Below are positions 8,228 to 14,570 of a DNA stretch of 14,570 nucleotides, one piece after another. Position 1 is the first letter of the stretch. Each line of letters opens with the position of its first letter. The notes below the pieces were generated by a model. That model had not been told where the DNA came from, made no database searches, and worked only from the letters and a program-made list of their open reading frames with translations. The position numbers and the translations under genes were made by a program. This stretch comes from JAWXCM01 sp034408745 (GTDB taxonomy: Bacteria > Acidobacteriota > Terriglobia > Bryobacterales > Bryobacteraceae): contig JAWXCM010000220.1 in assembly GCA_034408745.1 (NCBI GenBank), positions 1-14,570 of the forward strand. Direction: 5' to 3'.

Positions 8228-11200
8228 TCAGAATTTCAGCCGAAGCGTCAGCTGGATGCGCCGCGGCATTCCCTTCTCAGATGTAACCCGCCCAAACGAC
8301 GTGCTCACCGGGTTGACATCCGGGTCGGCAAAAGCCACGTGGTTCAGCAGGTTTAGCGCTTCCCCGCGGAATTCGAGTTTTACTTTTTCAGTAATGTTCA
8401 CGTTTTTCAGCAGCGACAAGTCCCAGTAATTATAAGCATCGCCACGAATTCCACTAAATCGGAGCGACATGGTTCGCACATTGCGCGCAAGTTGGCGGGC
8501 GGAGTTGGTGTCGAACTTATCGGTATTGAACCAGTGGTCTACCGTGCGCTGACCGGCCGGGAGAGGCACATCGCGAATGTCGCCCAGCAGAATAGCATTG
8601 CCGAAACCGAGCGGCGTGCCCGCCTGGTAAGTGTAGATGCCTGACAGCTGCCAGCCGCTCACCAACAGCGAAGGCACTCGCGGCAGCTTCGACAGCAAAG
8701 ATCTGCCCCTGCCAAACGGCATTTCATAAACCCAGCTGAATGTGACGCGGTGAGGGGAATCCTCATCCGATATGACACGGGAGGGAAGGAAATCGGCCGC
8801 GTTCAGCAGCGTGGTCGCTTCCAGAAATTTTGACCAGGTGTAGGAGGTCTGGACGGTAAAGCCCTGATAAAAGCGCCGCTCAATTTTCGCGTTCAACGCG
8901 TGGTATGAGCTGCTGCCGTCGTTGGTGGTGGTGCTGACGCCAGTGAACTGAGGAAAGGGTGTCAGCAATGCTGCCCTCTGGATTACATTACCTGCGCGAC
9001 CGGTCCCCGGAAGAAGGCCGGCAAAGGGACTGGGGAGGTTGGCGCTGAGGTAGTTGATTACGGTGTTGTCCCGCACAGGGCTGGTGCTGAGGTACTGGTT
9101 TGGCAGGGCGGAGAGCGCTCGCGTCACTTCCAGATCCGATCCACGGCTACCCTGATAGTTCGTGTCCAGGACCCACCGCCCCGGCAGCTCCTGTTGAAAG
9201 CCGAACTGCCACTTCTGCATCTGGTTGGCGTTGGGGCTGCTATTGAAAAAGCTCACTCCGTTGCCGACGAAGGTCATGGGACCGGCCGCCGCGCCGAGCG
9301 GCCTCATGACCCCGTTGGGAAAAGGATTGCCGAGGGTGCCGTTGAAGGTCAGACCACCGTCGAGGCTCGGCACGACGTTCGAATCCTGACTGAATCCGGT
9401 TTGAATGACATCGCCGCGGCGGCCTCCCAGCGCTCCGTAATAGACACCGTAGCCGCCACGGAACACGGTCTTCCTTGTCATGGCAAAAGCGACGCCGATA
9501 CGCGGCATCAGGTTATTTGTATCGCGAGCGAACAGAGTGGAAGGCTCGCCGTTCACGCCCGCGAAGGTGAGCCCGCCACGGGCGGAGAACTGCGACGGCG
9601 GAATCTCCGGCGTCGGGTTCCTCGCATAATTCGCGCGGACCTGAGCGTCAATCGGAAGGGTGGCATTCGGGTCGAAGCCGCGCACGGAACGGTTGAACCG
9701 CTCAGTAAGCGGACCCTCGAGTTCATACCGCAGTCCCAGGGTGAGAGTCAGTTTGCGGAATAATTTCCATTCGTCCTGCACCAGCCCCGCCCACATTGTC
9801 GACCTTTGCGCATAATCGGCGGGAAGCGTCAGCGTGCCACCCGTGGGAACGCCCAGCAACAGGGACGCGAGCCCCTGTCCCCGGGGCGATGCGGGGGAGT
9901 TGTCGAGTGGCCCGACGGCGAACTGCGGGTTGAAGTCGAGCTGCAGCGGCGTACTGGTGCTGCCTGCACGCTGATTTTCGCGATAATCCCGGAATTCAGC
10001 TCCAAATTTGAACGCGTGCGCGCCTCGAATCCAGTCGAACGTGGTGGCGGCACTGCGCGTCTCCGTGGGTTTGTACAGAGGCGGCCGTGCGCCAAGGCTG
10101 GTGTATCCCTGGATGTTAATCTGCGGGAAGCGCCGAAACTCATCTGTAATCTGATCCCGGATCGAAGCCGGAAGGCCCAGTTTGGTCATGTCGAACTGCC
10201 GCCCTGGCAGCGTCGTATCCTGCGCCCGGACAAAGAAGCTGTCGCTGGCACGCACGTTCATGACGAATGACGGGGTGAAGACGTGGACGTCGTCGAACGC
10301 ATAGCCCTGCGATTCCTGCCAGAAGATAGCGCCAAGAGCGGGGTTGTCGAACCCGAACTGATCTGCGTCGGTACTTCTCCGGTTGAAGTAATTCATCCGG
10401 AAGAACGCCCTGTTCTTCTCGCTGAAATTGTGATCGAATTTGTACAGATGGTTGTAGTATTTTACCCGGCCCGGCCACGAAGGCTGTGGATAGTTGTTTG
10501 CTCCGTCCGCCGTTCCACTCTCCGACGGCAGCGGATAGTAGCTGAGAATCGATTTGGCGATGGGACTGATCCTGGAGGGAGGAATAATGTTGCCCGGGAT
10601 CGGCTGCACCGAGAACCTTCCGCCGGCGGCGGGGGCTCGTGTGAACGGGTCGTAAATCTGGTAGTTGCTTCCCAGTTTCAACAACGCCGAGAAGTCGCCG
10701 GCGCGCTGTTCGGCCGGCGGGACTGTGGCCACCAAACCGGACGGCGTCACCTGATTGATCTTCTCGTACGCGAACATGAAGAACGTCTTGTTTCGGCCAT
10801 TGTAAAGTTTGCCCAGCATCACGGGCCCACCCAGCGTTCCTCCCCAGCGGTTGTAGTTCAGGTCATTGTGGGGCAGACCGGCGCGATTGGAGAACCACAG
10901 ATTCGCGTTCATTGACGGATCCTGCTTGGCCCAGTACGCGGACCCGTGCAAACTGTTCGTGCCCGACTTGAGGCTTACGTTCACCACCCCGCCTTCCGTC
11001 TGTCCTGTTGTCGCGTCAAAGGCGGCAGTTTGGATCTTGAACTCAGCCACAGCGTCGGCTGGCGGGGTATAGGCGGGGGTTACAAGGAACCGGGCCTGAT
11101 CCGTGGTCGTGTTGGACGCGCCATCCAGGGTGAACTCAGCCCGGCTGGAGCGCGATCCGGCCATTGCGTACCCGGTGTTCCCCAGCGGCTCCCACGGGCT

Positions 11201-11728
11201 GTCCTGCTTGAAATTACGTGTGAACGTCACTCCTCCGGCGAGGCGCATCAGAAGGTATGGGTCGCCATGATTGATGGGCAGTTCGGCCACTCGCCGGGAA
11301 TCCACCACCAGGCCGAGAGATGCGCCGACGGTGTCGAGCAGCGGAGCTTCCGACTGCACCGTAACGGAGTCGGCAATCTGACCGGGTTCCAGCACCAGAT
11401 TGATCTCAAGCCGGTCATTGACGCGAACCTCAATGCCTTCCCGCACCACACGGCGGAATCCCTCTCTGGCGGCTGTGATTCGGTAGTTGCCGGGGATCAG
11501 AAACGTCGCAACATAGTTGCCCTGCTCGTTGGTGACCGCGGTCTGCGATACACCTGTTGCAAGGTTGGTGACCTGTACTGAGACGGCGGGAATCACAGCG
11601 CCGGAAGAGTCGGTGAGCCGTCCGCCGACAGTCCCGCGGGACTCCTGGGACCACAGCAACGATGAGGCAAGCAGCGCACCCGCGAAAGCGAGTCTGGCAA
11701 CGATATTTCTGCGACCTGGCATTTCCAT
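8228..11728 (-). CDS. TonB-dependent receptor, Oar-like, with carboxypeptidase-regulatory domain (TBDR-1)
   Basis: A complete outer-membrane receptor of 1166 residues, a normal length for the acidobacterial family. A signal peptide (about 1-28) is followed by a CarboxypepD_reg domain (about 30-115, GRLTDSSGAVIPAVSVQVTN and GNYVATFLIPGNYRITA), a plug (about 120-245, ELPINHGDPYLLMRLAGG and AEFTLDGASN), and a large beta-barrel ending in LTLRLKF with the usual terminal Phe. Family signatures SGTNSLHGSAY, GGTLGGPV and NGRNKTFFMFAYE are shared with the two other receptors here. It probably imports a polymer or oligomer fragment using TonB energy; the substrate is not predictable. Two starts are possible: the ATG at 11728, or the ATG at 11722, which is better spaced (8 nt) from the GGGGG at 11735-11731. 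First gene of the leftward operon, with operator A upstream. No SusD partner is present. Confidence 0.93.
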   Translation of the reverse strand: MEMPGRRNIVARLAFAGALLASSLLWSQESRGTVGGRLTDSSGAVIPAVSVQVTNLATGVSQTAVTNEQGNYVATFLIPGNYRITAAREGFRRVVREGIEVRVNDRLEINLVLEPGQIADSVTVQSEAPLLDTVGASLGLVVDSRRVAELPINHGDPYLLMRLAGGVTFTRNFKQDSPWEPLGNTGYAMAGSRSSRAEFTLDGASNTTTDQARFLVTPAYTPPADAVAEFKIQTAAFDATTGQTEGGVVNVSLKSGTNSLHGSAYWAKQDPSMNANLWFSNRAGLPHNDLNYNRWGGTLGGPVMLGKLYNGRNKTFFMFAYEKINQVTPSGLVATVPPAEQRAGDFSALLKLGSNYQIYDPFTRAPAAGGRFSVQPIPGNIIPPSRISPIAKSILSYYPLPSESGTADGANNYPQPSWPGRVKYYNHLYKFDHNFSEKNRAFFRMNYFNRRSTDADQFGFDNPALGAIFWQESQGYAFDDVHVFTPSFVMNVRASDSFFVRAQDTTLPGRQFDMTKLGLPASIRDQITDEFRRFPQINIQGYTSLGARPPLYKPTETRSAATTFDWIRGAHAFKFGAEFRDYRENQRAGSTSTPLQLDFNPQFAVGPLDNSPASPRGQGLASLLLGVPTGGTLTLPADYAQRSTMWAGLVQDEWKLFRKLTLTLGLRYELEGPLTERFNRSVRGFDPNATLPIDAQVRANYARNPTPEIPPSQFSARGGLTFAGVNGEPSTLFARDTNNLMPRIGVAFAMTRKTVFRGGYGVYYGALGGRRGDVIQTGFSQDSNVVPSLDGGLTFNGTLGNPFPNGVMRPLGAAAGPMTFVGNGVSFFNSSPNANQMQKWQFGFQQELPGRWVLDTNYQGSRGSDLEVTRALSALPNQYLSTSPVRDNTVINYLSANLPSPFAGLLPGTGRAGNVIQRAALLTPFPQFTGVSTTTNDGSSSYHALNAKIERRFYQGFTVQTSYTWSKFLEATTLLNAADFLPSRVISDEDSPHRVTFSWVYEMPFGRGRSLLSKLPRVPSLLVSGWQLSGIYTYQAGTPLGFGNAILLGDIRDVPLPAGQRTVDHWFNTDKFDTNSARQLARNVRTMSLRFSGIRGDAYNYWDLSLLKNVNITEKVKLEFRGEALNLLNHVAFADPDVNPVSTSFGRVTSEKGMPRRIQLTLRLKF

Positions 11729-11800
11729 ATCCCCCGTGAGGCCATTTAACGTTCAGGCGCCACAACTCCAGCGCAACGTCTGACACGTTCGGTGCTGATG

Positions 11801-11829
11801 AGTTTATCGCTGCCCGGGAGACATGGAAA
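11801..11829 (-). promoter_or_regulatory. Predicted promoter of TBDR-1 operon
   Basis: On the minus strand, TTTCCA (11829-11824) directly abuts operator A; 17 bp later comes TAAACT (11806-11801). Each hexamer matches consensus at 4 of 6 positions with ideal spacing. The start would be near 11794, giving a leader of about 65 nt that contains a small inverted repeat AACGT-CTGAC-ACGTT (11775-11789) and the GGGGG ribosome binding site. This geometry is the same as at the DUF1080 promoter. Confidence 0.5.
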
Positions 11830-11845
11830 CTACACAATGGTGTAG
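11830..11845. promoter_or_regulatory. Lux-box-like operator, copy A
   Basis: CTACACAATGGTGTAG has perfect 6-bp arms (CTACAC/GTGTAG) and lies in the divergent receptor intergenic region. It ends 23 bp before the -10 of the predicted TBDR-1 promoter, matching the position of copy C before the DUF1080 gene. Confidence 0.6.
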
Positions 11846-11901
11846 CGCAATTAGTACAAGTAGTGCGATCCGCGGGGTGGCGGGCCGGACCGGCAGGTCG
11901 A

Positions 11902-11917
11902 CTACGCAATCGTGCAG
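11902..11917. promoter_or_regulatory. Lux-box-like operator, copy B
   Basis: CTACGCAATCGTGCAG lies 72 bp from copy A in the same intergenic region and faces the plus-strand receptor. It ends 24 bp before TAGAGT (11942-11947), a -10-like element upstream of the TBDR-2 start. It matches the consensus of the other copies, including the conserved AT centre and GTG half. Confidence 0.6.
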
Positions 11918-11947
11918 GCGGCCCCGGGCCCACTATTCCGATAGAGT
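11918..11947 (+). promoter_or_regulatory. Predicted activator-dependent promoter of TBDR-2
   Basis: There is no recognisable -35 after operator B (GC-rich sequence), but TAGAGT at 11942-11947 is a 4-of-6 match to TATAAT at the right distance. The start would lie near 11953, just before the GTG at 11956, so the mRNA would be nearly leaderless. A poor -35 fits dependence on an activator. Confidence 0.35.
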
Positions 11948-11955
11948 CATGATCG

Positions 11956-13392
11956 GTGAACCACACATTGCTGCGTTCCGTCTTTGCACTGGCCCTTGTC
12001 TGGCTGCCGTGCATCGCCCAAAGTACCGGAGGGCGCATCAGCGGGTCCGTGCAGGATTCCACGGGCGCCCTGATCCCCGGGGCCGAGGTGACGGTGCAAA
12101 GCGTTGCCACCAGCCAGCGGCTGTCGATGACGACAAATGGCTCCGGTCAGTTCGTCTTCTACCCTCTGCAAGCCGAAACTTACCGTCTTACGGCAGCAAT
12201 GGCCGGGTTCCGGGAACTGGCAATTGACGGCATCCGCCTTGAAGTGGGTGCCAATCTGATTCATAGCCTGACGCTGGAGATCGGAACCTCGCAGCAGGAG
12301 GTGACCGTATCAGCCTCGAGCGTGCCGATTATCAGCCAGTCGCCTTCGGTGGAAGGGACGATCAGCGAGCAGCAGACTGCCAGCCTGCCTCTGAACGGGC
12401 GCAGTTTCGACGATCTGGTGCTGCTGACTGCAGGGGCAGTCGACAACCGGCTCGCCGGTGGCGGCAACGATCCTGGGCCGTACTCGGTGAACGGGAATCG
12501 CAGCTACGGAAATAACTTTCTGGTGGACGGCGTTTCCAACAACAACGTCTTTCAGCCTCAGGCGGCAGCCGCAGTTTCCATCGATGCGATCCGCGAGTTT
12601 AAGGTAATTTCAGGCGTACCACCGGCTGAATATGGCCAGGCTGCCGCGGCGGTCAGCGTGGTGACTCGCAGTGGTACCAACCGCTACCACGGAAATGTGT
12701 ACGAGTATTTCCGGGGAACTGTCATGCAGCCGCGAGATCCGTTCAACACGGTGGGGACGCAGCCCTACGCGGAGCACAGGGCTGGCGGCTCACTGGGCGG
12801 ACCGGTTCGGCTACCCCGCTATAACGGAAAACACCGAACGTTCTTTTTCACAAATTATGAGGCTGGCCGCCTGAAATCCAATGCAACCCGCGTGGTGAGC
12901 GTGCCACGGCCCAAGTTCTGGAAGGGCGGATTTTCGGCGCTCCTCTCCCGCAATATCCAGCTCCGGGACCCGCTGATTGCCGGCCGCCCACCCATTCCGG
13001 AAAACCGGCTGGATACCTATATGGGCGGCTCGCGCATCAATGCGACGGCGCTGAAGCTTCAGCCGCTCTTCGGATCGCCCGACCGTCCGGGATACGTCAA
13101 TAATGCCGCTCGTTTCCCGGAAGAAACGAACAACGGCGATCAGGTTACGGCCCGAATAGACCAGTTACTGCCAAAGAATCATTCCATCTCAGGCAGACTG
13201 ATCTACACGGACGGGAACCTGCACCAGCCCTGGGGCCTGGGCACGCCAGGCCCTGCCTCGACGCAGTACAGCGGATCGCGCAACCTGATGCTGACCTGGA
13301 CGGCGCCGGTGGGAACACGTGCCGTGAATGAATTTAAGTTCGGCTGGTCCAAAGTGACGCGCCAAGATCGCTTCCCTGGGCTCGAAGAGTAA
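11956..13392 (+). CDS. Truncated TonB-dependent receptor (TBDR-2), probable pseudogene
   Basis: 478 codons with the normal front of an Oar-like receptor: signal peptide (1-22, MNHTLLRSVFALALVWLPCI then AQ), CarboxypepD_reg domain (about 25-112), plug (about 115-245, SLPLNGRSFDDLVLLTAG and FLVDGVSNNN) and the first barrel strands (TRSGTNRYHGNVYEYFRG, GGSLGGPV, NGKHRTFFFTNYE). Homologues have about 1000-1200 residues, so roughly half the barrel or more is missing after NEFKFGWSKVTRQDRFPG. All three forward frames close within about 50 bp, so this is not a simple frameshift; sequence past the break belongs to something else (see the gene remnant at 13334-13444). The GTG start is required because an in-frame TGA lies 6 nt upstream. 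It keeps operator B, so it may still be transcribed. A short barrel is unlikely to insert properly. Confidence 0.85.
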   Translation: MNHTLLRSVFALALVWLPCIAQSTGGRISGSVQDSTGALIPGAEVTVQSVATSQRLSMTTNGSGQFVFYPLQAETYRLTAAMAGFRELAIDGIRLEVGANLIHSLTLEIGTSQQEVTVSASSVPIISQSPSVEGTISEQQTASLPLNGRSFDDLVLLTAGAVDNRLAGGGNDPGPYSVNGNRSYGNNFLVDGVSNNNVFQPQAAAAVSIDAIREFKVISGVPPAEYGQAAAAVSVVTRSGTNRYHGNVYEYFRGTVMQPRDPFNTVGTQPYAEHRAGGSLGGPVRLPRYNGKHRTFFFTNYEAGRLKSNATRVVSVPRPKFWKGGFSALLSRNIQLRDPLIAGRPPIPENRLDTYMGGSRINATALKLQPLFGSPDRPGYVNNAARFPEETNNGDQVTARIDQLLPKNHSISGRLIYTDGNLHQPWGLGTPGPASTQYSGSRNLMLTWTAPVGTRAVNEFKFGWSKVTRQDRFPGLEE

Positions 13393-13444
13393 CTGACGTC
13401 GCCAGGATGAGCGCTGTAAGAGCGAGATACCTCAGGTAATACAT
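13334..13444 (-). pseudogene. Orphan 5' head of an exported-protein gene
   Basis: On the minus strand, an ATG at 13444 with a G7 tract 6 nt upstream as ribosome binding site opens a 36-codon frame. Its first 24 residues form a textbook signal peptide (MYYLRYLALTALILATSV, then TLRAQG, with cleavage expected near AQ). From about 13380 downward the sequence is simply the antisense of the truncated receptor, and the frame stops at 13334. The most economical reading is that a deletion or inversion joined the start of one exported gene to the broken barrel of TBDR-2. It could instead be a chance frame, but the combination of ribosome site, start and signal peptide argues against that. Confidence 0.5.
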
Positions 13445-13595
13445 AATGGTCCCCCCCACGGATTTCGATCCGATTACGAAAGTGTACGCCTTTTGTAATG
13501 AAAATGGACGTAAACACCGTGACGAGGTGACTGCGACAATGGAACCGTGGCGCTATTGGTGTTACTGAAAGGGCGCCGCAAGGTGCTTACCCGAT
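13393..13595. other. Intergenic region between TBDR-2 and TBDR-3
   Basis: About 200 bp holding the 5' end of the minus-strand gene remnant, its G7 ribosome site (13451-13457) and a short inverted repeat CGGAT-TTCG-ATCCG (13459-13472). No copy of the 16-bp palindrome and no convincing promoter for TBDR-3 were found, although the third receptor must be transcribed from here or from further upstream. Confidence 0.5.
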
Positions 13596-14570
13596 ATGAG
13601 TCGAATACTATCCCTTCTATTCACGCTGGTCCTGGTGTGCATGACTCCGTGCCTCGCTCAGTTCGAGGCCGCCACTGTACTTGGAACCGTTCGCGATGCT
13701 TCGGGCGCCTCGGTCGTGCGGGCCAGGGTGACGCTGCGGAATGCATCGACCGGGCTTACGCTGACGGCTGATTCGTCCAGCGCAGGCGAGTATGTCTTTG
13801 TCAACGTGCCGATCGGCTCTTACAGGCTGGACGTGGAGGTTGCGACCATGCGTCCGGCACAGTCGGAGCCGTTCACGCTGACCGTCGGGGCCAGACAGCG
13901 GGTGGATTTCGATCTGGTGACAGCAACCGCGCAGTCGACCAGTGTCGATGTGGTGGCCAGTGTGGGACTGGTGGAGGCGGACTCGTCGGACCGTGGCCAG
14001 GTGGTCCGCACAGCGCAGATCACCGAGCTCCCGCTGAACGGGCGCGCGTACTCGGAACTGGTCTACCTGTCGGCGGGCATTGTCCCAGGCCCTTCGGCGG
14101 GACAGAGCGCGGATTCGCGGGAAGGCTCGTTTATTGCGAACGGGTTGCGGAGTACGTTCAACAATTTCATACTCGACGGGCTCGACAACAATTACTACGG
14201 GACTTCGAACCAGGGATTTTCGAACCAGTCGACGCAACTGCCTCCGGATGCGGTTGCGGAGTTCCGGGTGGTGACGAACAACATGTCGGCCGAGTACGGG
14301 CGCTCGGGCGGCGCGACTGTGAATGCCGCGATGCGGTCGGGAACGAATCAGATTCATGGAAGCGCGTGGGAGTTTTTCCGTAATACAGACTTAAATGCCG
14401 TGGGATTCTTTCGGCCGGACAGTGGCATTAAGCCGCGCCTGAACCGGAATCAGTTTGGGGTCACGCTCGGCGGACCGGTGTGGAAGAACCGCACGTTCTG
14501 GTTCGTCGATTATGAGGGCTTCCGGCAGGTGAGTTCAACGCTGTCGTTTGCGACGCTGCCGAACACAGCG
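13596..14570 (+). CDS. TonB-dependent receptor with carboxypeptidase-regulatory domain (TBDR-3), C-terminus beyond right edge
   Basis: The first 325 codons of a third Oar-like receptor, open to the window end. The ATG at 13596 gives a signal peptide (MSRILSLLFTLVLVCMTPCL, then AQ) followed by a CarboxypepD_reg domain (about 25-110, LGTVRDASGASVVRARVTL and GEYVFVNVPIGSYRLDV), a plug (about 115-245, ELPLNGRAYSELVYLSAG, NNFILDGLDNN, MSAEYGRSGG) and the start of the barrel (RSGTNQIHGSAWEFFRN, GVTLGGPVWKNRTFWF). It resembles TBDR-1 and TBDR-2 only at family level and is not a recent copy of either. Shine-Dalgarno is weak (AAGGTG, too distant). No lux-box-like operator precedes it, so it may not belong to the same regulon. 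Imported substrate unknown. Confidence 0.9.
   Translation, partial: MSRILSLLFTLVLVCMTPCLAQFEAATVLGTVRDASGASVVRARVTLRNASTGLTLTADSSSAGEYVFVNVPIGSYRLDVEVATMRPAQSEPFTLTVGARQRVDFDLVTATAQSTSVDVVASVGLVEADSSDRGQVVRTAQITELPLNGRAYSELVYLSAGIVPGPSAGQSADSREGSFIANGLRSTFNNFILDGLDNNYYGTSNQGFSNQSTQLPPDAVAEFRVVTNNMSAEYGRSGGATVNAAMRSGTNQIHGSAWEFFRNTDLNAVGFFRPDSGIKPRLNRNQFGVTLGGPVWKNRTFWFVDYEGFRQVSSTLSFATLPNTA

Noticed and set aside
12426..12441. Perfect inverted repeat GACTGC-AGGG-GCAGTC
   Set aside because: It lies inside the TBDR-2 plug coding region and resembles no regulatory element here; probably chance.
13380..13440. TBDR-2 as a simple frameshift that would continue in another frame
   Set aside because: All three plus-strand frames hit stops by about 13440 and none shows barrel-like sequence.
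13459..13472. Inverted repeat CGGAT-TTCG-ATCCG as a terminator
   Set aside because: The stem is only 5 bp and no T-run follows on either strand.
13526..13545. A possible half operator (CTGCGACAATGG) upstream of TBDR-3
   Set aside because: It needs a 1-bp insertion to align, lacks the second arm, and is not followed by a -10-like hexamer at the right distance.
1..14570. Mobile elements, CRISPR arrays, tRNA or rRNA genes
   Set aside because: No transposase or integrase reading frames, no direct-repeat arrays and no recognisable structural RNA sequences were seen on either strand.

Overview
The window looks like part of an Acidobacteriota chromosome, most likely Bryobacterales/Solibacter-like. 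This is inferred from three things: large Oar-type TonB-dependent receptors with an N-terminal carboxypeptidase-regulatory domain, paired Planctomycete-type DUF1549/DUF1553 cytochrome and DUF1501 genes, and moderately high GC. No RNA genes, CRISPR arrays, transposases or integrases were seen.

Layout: seven genes run leftward on the minus strand from about 11728 to the left edge. In transcription order they are a TonB-dependent receptor (TBDR-1), a formylglycine-type sulfatase, a membrane sensor kinase with discoidin-like periplasmic domains, its NarL/LuxR-type response regulator, a DUF1080 (3-keto-disaccharide hydrolase family) protein, a c-type cytochrome PSCyt1-PSCyt2-PSD1 protein, and a DUF1501 protein cut by the left edge. 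Several junctions are 1-2 bp apart or overlapping. To the right, on the plus strand, lie a second receptor ending after 478 codons (TBDR-2) and the first 325 codons of a third (TBDR-3). Between them is the orphan 5' head of a lost exported gene on the minus strand.

Main discovery: a 16-bp palindromic, lux-box-like element (promoter-oriented consensus CTRCRYSATYGTGYRG) occurs four times. Two copies are in the divergent TBDR-1/TBDR-2 intergenic region, one is before the DUF1080 gene, and one overlaps the DUF1080 stop codon just before the cytochrome gene. In every case the palindrome ends 23-25 bp upstream of a -10-like hexamer, the position expected for a LuxR/NarL activator touching RNA polymerase. 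The obvious candidate regulator is the LuxR-type response regulator encoded inside the cluster.

Working model (inference): the kinase senses a glycan or glycan fragment through its periplasmic discoidin-like domains. The phosphorylated regulator then activates its own operon and the divergent receptor. The receptor imports the ligand, the sulfatase desulfates it, and the DUF1080, cytochrome and DUF1501 proteins process it in the periplasm. This would be a self-regulated, SusD-less glycan-utilisation locus of acidobacterial type.
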